This document shows positions 24,191 through 35,516 of a stretch of DNA of 64,000 nucleotides, piece after piece; the first letter of the stretch is position 1, and each line of letters opens with the position of its first letter. The stretch is from Purshia tridentata. Lineage: Eukaryota; Streptophyta; Magnoliopsida; Rosales; Rosaceae. Position numbers and translations under genes: made by a program. Location of the stretch: positions 59,028 to 123,027 of the forward strand of contig QANT01000137.1 of assembly GCA_003254885.1 (NCBI GenBank), written 5' to 3'. The notes beneath the pieces are model-generated. The model was given only the letters and a program-made list of their open reading frames with translations. It ran no database searches and was not told where the DNA came from.

Positions 24191-25261
24191 ATGCTGTGAT
24201 AACCCATCTAATCCCCTCAAGAAGAAAATCTTGTACTATTATTGAAAAGTTAAAATGTTTGATATCAGAAAATTAGCCTTAATTTGTCTCATTTCTTTTA
24301 AATTTTTCTGTCATGTTGTATATTTAATTCATTTTGAATCATGCACATGGTATTTGCCCAAGCAAATCACTGGTCAAAATGTGATCTTGGTCTTTCCACC
24401 GTAGCTCTTATCCTCTTTTGGTGCTTAAGGAAAGTAAGTGCCAGAGAAGAAGCAAACCACAATTTTGTGACTTCTAATTCTCTCCAAATGTCAAGGTATT
24501 AGCTAATTAGTCAAAACGGAAATATCCAGTTTTTCTAATGCGCCCAACAAATTGCTGGTCAAGCATGGATCTGGTTCCTCTTTCTGAAAGAATTGCTGAA
24601 CAGAATATCCAAAGAAATGTATGTTTCTCTTGCTTGTTTGATAGAATTATACACACACACAAATATAAATGGAAAGATTAATTACAGATTAATTTAGATC
24701 AAGCAATCATCTAAGTTATATGATTTGAATAATGAACATCCTCAATTACAGCAGTATGTTTATCATTTAAGTCTAATTTCCTTCTTTCCTAACTTTTTCC
24801 CTACAATGATACTCTTTCTCAGTAAAAAAGTAAAAGATTCTGTTCTAATAATTGTGGTTATGAGACATGTGCTTATTTTTTTATGTGTCCATCCATTCAT
24901 TGAACTTTTTATTATTGCCTCATCCCAAGAAGTACCTGCTTCTCTGGCTTTCTTCAGACATAATATATAGTAAGATGAATTACTGGTCCAGGTTGAACTT
25001 GTAGAATGACGTTTCTGATAGTGACAGTGATTGCTACTATGCCTGCATTTTGCAACGAAGTCCAAAAAAGATTTGATATTTAGCTTTGAATATTCCCACA
25101 AATTAAGATTCGCATCAATGCTGATCTCAACCAGTCAAGAAAGACCGCTATAATATAATACATTACTTTTATCCTTGTACAAGGCACAACCTTGAATTCT
25201 CTCTTCCAGTCTATCTTTCTCTCTCACTCTCTGTCTCTTGTGTGTGAGCTTGGAATCAGCT
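24191..25261. other. Intergenic between tandem hexose carriers
   Basis: About 1.1 kb holding the 3' end of copy 1 and the promoter of copy 2. A (TC)-rich leader precedes the start at about 25200-25240. No other gene seen. Confidence 0.5.
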
Positions 25262-26989
25262 ATGGCAGTTGGGTTAGCGATAACAAGTGAAGGTGGGAAA
25301 TACAATGGCAAGATGACACCATTTGTGATCCTCTCTTGTATGATGGCAGCCACAGGAGGTGTTATTTTTGGCTATGATATTGGAATTTCAGGTCTGAATC
25401 ATATCATATATACTACAATTTGCACATTTTCTTCTTTGGTTCTTTCACTAATTTTTAAGAGTACTATATGACTAATTACTATTAGGAGGAGTGACATCAA
25501 TGGAGCCATTTCTCAAAAAGTTCTTCCCAGAGGTGTACACTCGGATGAAATCAGACACAAAAATCAGCAACTACTGCAAATTTGAGAGTGAATTATTGAC
25601 CTCCTTCACGTCCTCACTCTACATAGCTGGCCTTGCAGCTTCCCTTTTTGCCAGTATGGTCACTAGAGCTTTTGGGCGCAAGCCTTCAATCATTGCAGGA
25701 GGTGCTGCATTCCTTGCTGGTTCGGCTTTAAATGGTGCAGCTTTGAACATCTACATGCTAATCCTAGGTCGCATCTTGCTTGGTGTTGGGGTTGGTTTTG
25801 CAAATCAGGTACTAAATTTTGCTCCTTACATTGATTTCAGTAACAAACACTTCCAACATTTTGCTCCTTAGATGGATTCCTTGACAATGACATAATCTAT
25901 TTGTTTGTGCAGTCTGTTCCTTTGTATCTTTCAGAAATGGCACCACCAAGATACAGAGGAGCAATCAGCAATGGCTTCCAATTCAGTGTTGGCATTGGTG
26001 CTCTCTCAGCTAACCTCATCAACTACGGGACTCAAAAGATCAAAGGTGGTTGGGGGTGGCGAATCTCCCTAGCCATGGCTGCAGTCCCAGCCTCAATTTT
26101 AACACTTGGTGCAGTTTTCCTTCCTGAAACACCCAACAGTCTAATTCAGCGTAGCGCAGACCACCAAACGGCCAAGAAAATGTTGCAACGCATCAGAGGG
26201 GTCGATGAAGTCCAAGCAGAACTCGACGATCTCATCAAAGCAAACAACATATCAAAAACCATCAAACACCCTTTCAAGAAAATCATACAGAGAAAGTACA
26301 GGCCTCAACTTGTAATGGCAATAGCCATACCATTTTTCCAGCAAGTGACAGGGATCAATGTCATAGCCTTTTATTCCCCAATACTTTTTCGAACAATTGG
26401 CTTAGGTGAGAGTGCATCACTCTTGTCTGCTGTCATGACTGGTGCGGTTGGTACAATCTCAACCTTCATATCTATGCTTATAGTAGACAAATTTGGCAGA
26501 AGGGCTTTGTTCATAGTTGGGGGAATTCAAATGTTGGTGTCACAAATTATGGTTGGAGGTATAATGTTAGCTCAGCTTGGTGATCATGGGGGAGTGAGCA
26601 AAGGGTATGCATATTTGGTTCTGGTTTTGATATGCATATATGTAGCAGGGTTTGGGTGGTCTTGGGGACCTCTTGGATGGTTGGTTCCTAGTGAGATTTT
26701 CCCTTTGGAGATTAGATCAGCTGGGCAAAGCATTAATGTAGTGGTGAACTTTTTGTTCACTTTCATTGTTGCTCAGACTTTTCTATTAATGCTTTGTCAC
26801 TTCAAATCTGGGATTTTCTTCTTTTTTGGGGGTTGGGTGATGGTGATGACTATGTTTGTGTACTTTTTTTTGCCGGAGACCAAGAATGTGCCTATTGAGA
26901 AGATGGAAATGGTGTGGGTGGAGCACTGGTTTTGGAGGAGAATTGTGGGGGAGGAGTTTAGCAAGGACACCAAGATAGAAGCACCTTGA
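25262..26989 (+). CDS. Hexose carrier, HEX6/STP-type H+ symporter (copy 2)
   Basis: Tandem paralogue of the preceding carrier with the same three-exon structure: 25262-25391, 25486-25808, 25913-26989; 509 residues. It carries the sugar porter signatures [97 protein letters not shown] and [15 protein letters not shown]. The N-terminus [18 protein letters not shown] and the rest resemble the HEX6 consensus more closely than copy 1 does, so this may be the conserved copy. The introns are short (94 and 104 bp). Transport substrate is inferred from family only. Confidence 0.94.
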
Positions 26990-28524
26990 TGTAGTTATAA
27001 TACATAATAAATTCGCATCACACTAGAACATTGGAATGCTATTTCTATTTTACACACAAAAAGAGTTTCATATTATTTCTATTGGAATGACCAGTTGTAA
27101 ACTTACAAAATCTATTTTCAATTGCACACAAATTTTAACTCAAATAACATTGAAATGATAAGGCATCAATTTTTCATTCTCAATTTTTTCCCATGCCCTA
27201 TGCTTTAATTTTTTTTTTAAATTCATTAACTTCCTAATTTCCTATCATGATTAAATCATTTTGTCATGATTAACAAAACCAAGGAAGAGTGTCCAATGAC
27301 TCAAGTAGTTATTATAAGATATTCCACACTTTTTTTTTTATTAAATTGAGAAGATAACAAATTTTCAAAGTAAAATAACATCACAACATTTCATCTTAAT
27401 TTGTCAAGGTAACTCACTGCATAGTCTCACCATCTCTAGAGATAAATAAAAATTTTGCGTACCACATAGTTGACAAACGTAATGTGTCACATCCATAATA
27501 TTATAAAATTCAATCAACGACTAAATAATACATAATTCCTTTGATTTACATATTTGCACCAGGCCCCACCGCGACGTCATTTAACATTAGCGGCAGTGTT
27601 GACTGGAGAGGTAATCTCAGTCCACCACGCACGTAACGGTTATAACAGTTAAAAGAACAACCTTTCAGATTCCAGACCAACCCTAACGCACGCCTTCCTG
27701 CAGGTCTTCGTCCGCGTATTCGTAGGTTATCGCCGACGTGGCGTCACGCTATTGGCCAGTCTACCCAACTAATAGCCTGGCCAATCGCAGAGAAGCGGCT
27801 GATTTTGAACTTCCCAGATTGAATGACCGACTCTCTCTCTCTAAAATCTATTTTATATTTTTACTTTTCAGCCTTTTGGAGTTGCATTTTGCGTCCAATT
27901 TCCTTGATCGTCAAGCCCAACAAAGGTAAAATATTTTCTTCAATGACTAGGGTTTTATTTGTTTTTGATTATTGGAAGCTAAATTTACTATCTTTTTTCT
28001 TTTGTCAACCTTTGAAGTTTTGTTTTTGATCAGGTTGCCATTGATTTTTGCTCAATTTGTATTTGTACCGAAACGAAGTGGGTTTTGAGAATTTGATAGG
28101 TTGATGAAGAAGGGACAATGAAATAGAATTAATTGAAGCTAATTGGCTTAGTTGAGTTTAGAATTTCAATTTTTTAGTAAGAACAAGGGAGAGACCTTGA
28201 TTTTTCTTTTCCTTGGGGGACTTAGAAATTCTGGTGAATTATAGTTTAACTGGATTTTGTATGCCTTTTAGTTAATTAATTCAAGCATTGGTATGAGTGC
28301 TAACTGTGAAATCAAAAGCTGATTCCTTTCTTATAAATACAATATCTCTTTTCTTTTTTCTTTTGTGTGTGTAACCAAAGGGAGAAACCATTCTGATATC
28401 AAAGTAATTTTCTTCTTGAATTAGTAGAACCTCCACAAACTTCTTGTTTTTGACCGTCTTTGACATATTTTTTACTGGCTCTACCGTTAAACAGGCTTAA
28501 CTGCTCTTTCCTTATAATTTGATT
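26990..28524. other. Intergenic plus likely 5' UTR intron of the RhoGAP gene
   Basis: AT-rich at the left. From about 27560 it is GC-richer, with a CT-rich leader near 27830. A donor (CAAAG|GTAAAA, 27926) and an acceptor (TAAACAG, about 28495) about 30 bp before the start codon suggest a 5' UTR intron of roughly 570 bp. This is inferred from splice signals only. Confidence 0.5.
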
Positions 28525-31082
28525 ATGGTCTCTGCTACTGGTTCAATGCCTTCCGCCGACTCGCCTCGGTGGCAAGAGAAGGCTAGTGATTTCTTTTCTT
28601 CCTCAGGTATCTTTTGTTTGCACAGTTTTCTTGTTACTCCTTTTCTAGAAAAATTTAAGAGAAAATTTTGTTTTAACTTTAGCTAACTAAGTTTTAATGC
28701 AGGAGTGAAGCTTAAAGAAGCTGGACAATCGGCTGGAGTATTTGTTGAGGAGGTTGCTAAGGATGCAAAAGTTAATGTCACTGATATGGCAGAACGAGTT
28801 GGGTCAACAGTCAAAAGTCGGTGGGCGCTTCTTCAGCAGCCATCGACAAGACATGCTGTGCAGGAACGTCTTATAACTGCCGCTGCTATGACCGGTACAT
28901 TGTTTAGGAGGAGCTTGACGGAGACAAAGGACAAGGTTTCTGTTGGGAAGACAAAAGTTGAAGAGGTAGATTTGCTAGAACTGTATTAGGTGATAAAAGT
29001 TCATACTCAGTTTTCTTAGCTTCAGGCTTACACAGATTGTCAGTTAGTACGAAACTTAAAACTCAACCCATTATCTGGTCAGAATTGCTCTGGTGCAGCA
29101 GTATCTTGGGAAAAGCAATCACTTACCTCGCAATTAGTACTTTTTTTTTCTTTTTTCATTAATAAGAAATTTAAAAAAAAAAACACCTAAGGGGCACAGC
29201 TCAAGTACACAATTCGTATACAGGATTCCAGAAAGATAAAGATAAAGTAAAATTTTACAATCTATACTCATGTGGAACTTAAACTAACCTTTGGATCGAT
29301 AACTGACACCTTTGAGATGTTGATTTTTCTTTCAGGTGGCAAAGAAGACTGCACAAAAAAGCAAAACTATTTTGAGTGACTTTGAAAGGTGGCAGAAGGT
29401 ATGGAATTTTGACACAATTGCTACCTTTCTAGCTTTCTTTTATTTATTTATTTATTTTCGTACACATTTTGAAAGTCTGATCTTGTTTTTTTCATTTTCA
29501 GGGTGTTGCAAGCAGTGATGGTAAGTTTCACTTGAGGATTTTTCATAGCATAAAATTAACTAAAATATTCCGAAAGAGGTTTTTAGATGTGATATTTAAT
29601 GTTATATTTGATGGAACTGAGATACTGCATTACAGTTGGTATTGGTGAGTATAGTGGGGGTTGAGGATTTTATGGTGATAGTTTAATTTTCATTTGTAGT
29701 TTTTGGAGTTCCAATTGAAGTTACTGTGCAACGGCAACAATCTAGCAGGCCCATTCCTCATATTTTGGTCAGATGTGCAGATTATCTCATAGTATCAGGT
29801 ACTGCAATTTAAGAAACTATACTGCTCTGATGTGTACGCATGCATATATTTTGACATATACATACGTGTACTGCAATTTCCATTTCGAGCTTGATTAACT
29901 TGTTTGTCACTGTTTTTGGTTTCTAGGACTAAACACACCATATCTATTTAAAGGTGAGGGAGATAAAAAAGTCATTCAACAATTGGTTTCAATGTACAAC
30001 CAAGGTATCTAAAGTGTGCGGGGATGTGTGTGCCTTTCTTTCTTTCTCTCTTCAGATCAGAGTTCTCTGAGTTGTTCAATTTGGATAACATTAGTCTAAT
30101 TTTGTAATGTTGCCTATATCAGATTCAAATGCATCATTACCAGAGGGTGTAAATCCAGCTGAGGTAGCGGCTCTAGTCAAATGTTACCTAGCTACTCTTC
30201 CTGAGCCACTAACGACGCTTGACCTTTATAATGAGATCAAAGGTGCTCGTTCTAGCATACATGCGATGAGAAACATGCTGAAGAGACTTCCTACTGTAAA
30301 CTACACGACCCTGGAGTTTATTACTGCACTACTGCTCCGTGTTAGCCAGAAGTCAGTTCTTAATAAGGCAGGAAACATTATCTCTCTCTCTCTCTCTCTA
30401 TATATATATGTAGATATCCCCTCCCCCACCCCCTCCCCCTTCCTCCCTCTCCCTTTCTTGTGTAAATGTGTGTGTGTTGTAGAAATTATACTCAGTAGTT
30501 AACTTTATACAGATGGACACCCAAAGTCTCGCAATGGAGATGGCCCCTGTTATAATTTGGCAGAAGGGTAGGGCACCAGACCTATATAGAAAATATTGGA
30601 GTCAACAATCAAAAGGCCCTTCCAAGAAGAACTTGGATCTAGGGCCTACTTATAGTGCGTGGGACATGCTTGCTGGTGAGTGGTTTTTCATAAAATTTAT
30701 AAATACTTACATGTGGTACATTAAAAAAATAAGAAGTTCAAAAGGTTCAATTGGGTTCCATTCAAAATAATTTTTGAATGGAACTTGACCCTGGATTGTG
30801 GAATGACAATAATTAACACTATCTGTCTGTTTAATGGCAAATGCTCCCTGTTCTAGAGAAATTATAGTGAACAAGCGTGTGTTATATCAATGGTTTATCA
30901 AAGAAGTTATTCATGCTTTACATCTTTTTATTGTGGGTTCAGATGAAAGCGAGGACATGGATGATTCCATTCCCTTGGATGATGGTGTCCCCATCGACCT
31001 TGGCGCTATTGAGGTTGTTCAGTGCCTCATCGAACATCACAATGCAATATTCACAGATGCAAATGTAACAATCTGGAGATGA
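28525..31082 (+). CDS. RhoGAP-domain protein (At5g61530-like)
   Basis: Member of a small plant family with a C-terminal RhoGAP fold, annotated as a putative regulator of Rho/ROP-type GTPases. Exons: 28525-28606, 28703-28965, 29336-29398, 29502-29520 (19 nt), 29700-29798, 29927-30004, 30123-30367, 30513-30675, 30943-31082; 383 residues. The N-terminal half is a charged, helix-prone region (VKLKEAGQSAGVFVEEVAKD). The GAP domain spans about 145-375, with VFGVPIEVTV, PHILVRCADYL, the LVKCYLATLPEPLTTLDLYN segment and a C-terminal VVQCLIEHHNAIF. The position of the catalytic arginine finger (usually GIFR) reads PYLFKGEG, with lysine at about 184. The intron after exon 7 begins with GC. A SWQEKASDFF-like start near residue 15 is typical of the family. 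Confidence 0.88.
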
Positions 31083-32010
31083 TACACATTGCTTGTTTCC
31101 TCATAAAGCATGGGACTCATTGAGTTGGACAGTGCAACTGATAATGCTTCAAGACTGATCATCAGATCTGGTTGGGATGATGGTGCAAAGTGGAAATGTA
31201 ATATTCTTCGCCAATCGCAAGAGGAATCAAATTTCTTTCTATTGGGATTATGGAAAACCATGAATAAGCTTGGGGAGAGGAAGTTACGGTGTCACCACTG
31301 TGCTTTGGTCTGCAGCAGTAAAAAGCTTGGATTTAAGTTTTTATAAGCTTTTTAAGTGAATATACTTTATACAGAATTTGGCGTGTGATTGGTTTTGCCA
31401 TTATTTTCTACTTTAGGAAGAGTTACTGCATCTTTGGAGTATGTAAAGTTTTAAGATTAATCAGTTCATACTGAGTTTATGGTGGATTCAGTTGGCAGTA
31501 GGTTAGGTCTATATTGGACCGACATATTGTATAAAGAAATAATTTTTGTGATGTTCAACAATTAAAAAGATAATATTTTATTTATAGAAAAAAGGATGTG
31601 CATGTTGATATGGCCGAGGGCTCAATTTTGCAGACGCTTATAAATGATCTTTTCGTCATTTGATGATGATGCTGAATTGCTGATGATAACTGAAGTTGCA
31701 GGCAGTCCAGAATGATCGATTTCTTTCTGGTTCCTCAAATCTAACACACACTGTCTTGTATTCATAACATGATTATGATCTCTATTTTATTTTGTTTTGC
31801 AAGAATCTTCTCAAATTATGTAGCCTTTAGCAGAGGAATTGTACATGGCATATAAGTATGAAATCATATTAGTTAAAATTCCTTCATTTCTTGAATGTCA
31901 AAGTAGCAAATGTGTCCTAGAAAATCAGCAATAATTCCGTATCTTAAAGCAAGGTCATCAACACACCAAATATCAGTTAAACAAGGCACTCTACAGTAAC
32001 TCCCAATAAT
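31083..32010. other. Intergenic, 3' regions of RhoGAP and DUO1-like genes
   Basis: The two genes converge here. The open frame at 31110-31346 probably lies in the 3' UTR of the RhoGAP gene. No other gene seen. Confidence 0.5.
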
Positions 32011-33276
32011 TTATAACTCGGACGAGCTTAGTGTTTCAAGATAATCAAGCATGTCAGGTGGGAAGTCGTCGAACAAGATGTTGGGGGAAAGAGGGTCTTT
32101 GATATCTTCAAGCTTGCTACTTTGAGCATTGTCCTCCAGTCCAAGAGGTGGTAACTTGTTAAAGAACTTCTGGCCACTTTCACATTCAGGAGTCTCCTGC
32201 CCAAACATGTCCAACAAGTTAGGAATGATAAGGTCTTGGTCAAGTTCCTTGCATTCTGGTAAAAATGGGAGGTCCAATTGTGGCTGAGGGAGCTGAGGGA
32301 AAGAGTAGTGTGGTGGGGAATCAATGGATGGTATCATATCAAGGGGTGTGGCCTCAAGTATGGGTTGGTCTGCTTCCACATCTTCTAGTACTAGTAGGTC
32401 TGCTTTCACCAAATCTGGCAGGGCCACCATGGTGAACTCGTCAGAATTCAAAAAGGACTTGTGAGATTCATAGTTGCAGCATGATGTGCAACTGCATGCA
32501 GGAGGAACCTGAAAATACATGATTTGATATAAATTGCAAGTAAATAGTAAATACACTCAATAAACAATTCTTGAAGAAAAAACAGTATTTATTTGAGAAG
32601 TTTTCTATCTTAACCTCTATCTTCCCTTTGTTTTTCTGAGAATCTGAAGATGACGATTTCTGCAAAATTCTCTGGAACCTCTTTCGCCGAGTGCTCCAGA
32701 AATTCTTCACATCATTATCAGTTCTGCCTGGCAGATAAGTTGCAATCTTGGCCCATTTGTTCCCAAATTGTGCTTGCAATTGTATCACCATCCTCTCCTC
32801 CTCTGCTGAAAACTTGCATCCACTTTGTTATCCCACCAACAACCCAAGAAAATTCACATCCTTTTGTTAGCATAGATAGATCTTAAGCAGGAACATACAG
32901 AACACAACTACAAAATTGCACAAAAACCACCAAGTAATTAAGTTACAAGATTTAACATCCTCATTCAACAAAGAAAACAAACTTAACGCGTTGCAGATAA
33001 CTAACACCAATTTTTTCTTTGCATGCAAACACATTACAAGAACCAAGTGTTGATTTGCTTTATGTGTTAGAGTGCTTACGTCTTCAAGTTGGGTCTAAGC
33101 TTATTAACCCATCTAAGACGGCATGATTTGCCAGTTCGGGGCAATAGTCCCTTGGATCGAATGGAGCTCCAATCTCTAGGACCACATTTTTTCACATGAT
33201 TTATAAGTACCTCATCTTCTTCAGCAGTCCATAGCCCTTTCTTAAGGTATGGTGGTCCATCAATTTTCCTTTCCAT
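32011..33276 (-). CDS. DUO1: R2R3-MYB transcription factor, DUO1-like
   Basis: DUO1 (MYB125) is the male-germline regulator that drives generative-cell division and sperm-cell gene expression. Exons in reading order: 33080-33276, 32615-32822, 32011-32508; 300 residues. The R2 repeat has LWTAEEDEVLINHVKKCGPR and WSSIRSKGLLPRTGKSCRLR; the R3 repeat has GCKFSAEEERMVIQLQAQFG, NKWAKIATYLPGRTDNDVKN and FWSTRRKRF. The KCGPRDWSSIRSKG and NLKTGCKFSAEEE segments are DUO1-type, and the acidic C-terminus has the DUO1-like FDDFPPDMLDYLE near the end. Family knowledge predicts pollen-restricted expression. A related MYB outside the DUO1 clade is possible but less likely. Confidence 0.88.
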
Positions 33277-33921
33277 GTTTCAACACTGCAATTTTGTTCA
33301 ACTACTACTTACTGGAAATGCATCTACTTTTTCTTTCTATCAATTTTCTTGGAAATGAAATTATCTTTTTCATGTAGTAGTAGCATACTTGGGTTTGGCT
33401 CATCTCATATGAGGTCCATGGAACAGTCATCAAAATGAACTAAACCTAGCCTTCTGATCTTTCAATGTCATTAGGTAACGGATGAGATTGAGTGGGACCA
33501 TCAAGTCTCAAAGATAACGGAATTTGAGGACCCTGATTATGCTTGATCGGCCAAGTTCTTAATATATATTGGCCATCTAATTAATATGAAAAGCATACGA
33601 TTTTTTATGCCACTGTCAGGAAGTGACGGTTTTGACGGTTAGTGGAAAAACCCACAACCCCCGCCTTTTCTTCTTTATCCAAAATATGAAAATAGAGATG
33701 CAATCCAGACAATTGAATAAAGATAATAAAATTACGTATGATTTTCTGATAAATAAAAAACATCAAAAGTAAAGTTGACTTAACAATGTATTTAAATTTA
33801 AAAATAAAAATAAATTATTAGAATTAAAAATAGATCTAATAAAATCCGCAGCATCAAATTTAGATTCTCTAACTTTAGGCAACTACACTAAACCTGGATC
33901 GGTGACATCTTCGCGGGCTTT
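33277..33921. other. Intergenic, promoter of DUO1-like gene
   Basis: About 0.65 kb between two minus-strand genes. It is AT-rich, with no coding potential seen. Confidence 0.5.
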
Positions 33922-35070
33922 CTAGACATCTGGCAATGGTGCAGCACCAAGTCCAAGTGGATGAAGGGTGTTTGAATAGGAAAGGAAACAAACGTGACGA
34001 CCATATTTATGCTCACAAATTTTTGTAGTCTCACCGTATGCGTCACAGTTCAAAGCATATCTGTAGACATTCTTTTCAGTTGCAAATATTAAAGAATTTT
34101 CATTCATGACGGTGAAGCCTGCAACATTAATAGGGTTATGTTCCGCCAAATTCATTGCTTTAATTCGGATTTTTATAATTCGAACCCATAATTCTAAATC
34201 GTAATCCGCCAAAACCCATGTAGTGAACACATTCTTTTTCAACCTTACCAAGCAAATTGATTGATACGAAGTATTTTCTTTACTTCCCCACTTAAAGATA
34301 CCCATTTTGCAACTATTATCATGTGAACCTTTTCTTGCTGCTTTAGGTACTCTTAGCATTCTTGATGCACCGTTGTTGATATCATATGCAACAATATATG
34401 GCCTATAGAATAAACCCTTTCTGATATAAGGACCACAATCTGAAACAAAATGAAGAATCCCATTAAGATACACAGGCATATCAAAACAAATTTCTCTTTG
34501 GCCCTTGTATATTTTCTCCTTTTCCTTCCATATGCCCTCCTTTGGTGAGTAAATTTTGCATTCACAATAGCAGGTATCTTCCCATTCTTTTGATTCCTTA
34601 ATGTATAGTAACATGTAATCTTTAGGATACGCTATTGGATCGCACTCGAGCACAAATTGACCATGCATGTGATCATCGTCTGATTGATCTTGTGGGGTTG
34701 GAATGGCTTTCCAAGTCTGCACTGCGGGATTGCAAATAAATAATTCTTTATTTGGACTAGTACTTTTGTTATGGTAAACTATGAGACCATAATTTGATGC
34801 CAATACTCTTTTGGTTCTCAAAAATCTTAGTGAATTTAGAGGCAACCCTGAGCAGAGTTCTTTACCAGGTAGTGGTTGGAATTCTAGCTCGTTATTGTAC
34901 ATGAAGAATCCGGAGTCATCCTTCAATTGTAAATTCTGAGCTTGATTTGATGCAAAGAAATTCTGTGTTGGAATCTCAGACAATGATTTGCAAAGTTTTC
35001 TAAATCTGTAAATTTTTTTTGCTGGTAGCCACGAAAATATGCATTGGATTAAGTCCTCCCCAAATCCCAT
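33922..35070 (-). CDS. F-box protein with F-box-associated domain
   Basis: Likely substrate-recognition subunit of an SCF ubiquitin ligase. Single exon, 382 residues from the ATG at 35070 (MGFGEDLIQCIFSWLPAKK). The F-box occupies about 4-45 (EDLIQCIFSWLPAKKIYRFR, LCKSLSEI). A kelch/FBA-type beta-rich region follows: LLIVYHN-like strands, ELFICNPAVQTWKAIPTP (the usual CNP...W motif), and HFVSDCGPYIRKG. A longer frame runs to an ATG at 35142, but the TATA box at 35161-35170 predicts a transcript start near 35135, so the later ATG is preferred. Target unknown. This family is large and fast-changing. Confidence 0.85.
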   Translation of the reverse strand: MGFGEDLIQCIFSWLPAKKIYRFRKLCKSLSEIPTQNFFASNQAQNLQLKDDSGFFMYNNELEFQPLPGKELCSGLPLNSLRFLRTKRVLASNYGLIVYHNKSTSPNKELFICNPAVQTWKAIPTPQDQSDDDHMHGQFVLECDPIAYPKDYMLLYIKESKEWEDTCYCECKIYSPKEGIWKEKEKIYKGQREICFDMPVYLNGILHFVSDCGPYIRKGLFYRPYIVAYDINNGASRMLRVPKAARKGSHDNSCKMGIFKWGSKENTSYQSICLVRLKKNVFTTWVLADYDLELWVRIIKIRIKAMNLAEHNPINVAGFTVMNENSLIFATEKNVYRYALNCDAYGETTKICEHKYGRHVCFLSYSNTLHPLGLGAAPLPDV

Positions 35071-35160
35071 AGCTCTTTTCTTGGAACTTTTATAAATTGC
35101 AATACAAAGTTTACAAACCTGAGAATTTAGTGTATATATCAATCAGTCAACCCCAATAGT

Positions 35161-35170
35161 GTTTATATAG
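35161..35170 (-). promoter_or_regulatory. TATA box of the F-box gene
   Basis: The minus strand reads CTATATAAAC. A start site about 25-35 bp downstream would exclude the ATG at 35142 and favour 35070. The 35071-35516 gap is a compact divergent promoter shared with the asparaginase gene. Confidence 0.5.
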
Positions 35171-35516
35171 GTTTTAGAAAAAACCTAAACGGATTAGGAA
35201 TAGGATATAATTACTTAATTAGAAAATTAGAAACTCCTATTTGTTATAGGAATTACTGGACGTTTCCCATATAGAACAACTGAACAAGAAACCTTTTAAT
35301 TTACTTCATATGTGAAAAACAAAAAACAAAACCAATTGTCTCTGACCGCCTTCGAGTGGAAGCCCACTGTGAGACTTATGCTGCCCCTTCAGTCTTCACC
35401 AGCAAGTCAAACCCGTTCCTGAAAACCCAGCCCGACCCGGCCCATATCACAGAGCAGCAGCTGAAGTTTTGAAAGATGGAAGATCCTCACCCTGTCACCC
35501 ACTGTCCTAAGATTCC

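Noticed and set aside
32279-32301. A possible miR159 target in the DUO1-like gene (AGCTCCCT core on the coding strand)
   Set aside because: Arabidopsis DUO1 is a miR159 target, but here only the 8-nt core pairs; most of the remaining positions mismatch, so a site is not supported.
6340-33276. A reproductive gene cluster (DYAD plus DUO1-like)
   Set aside because: The two are 22 kb apart with unrelated genes between; co-location is most simply chance.
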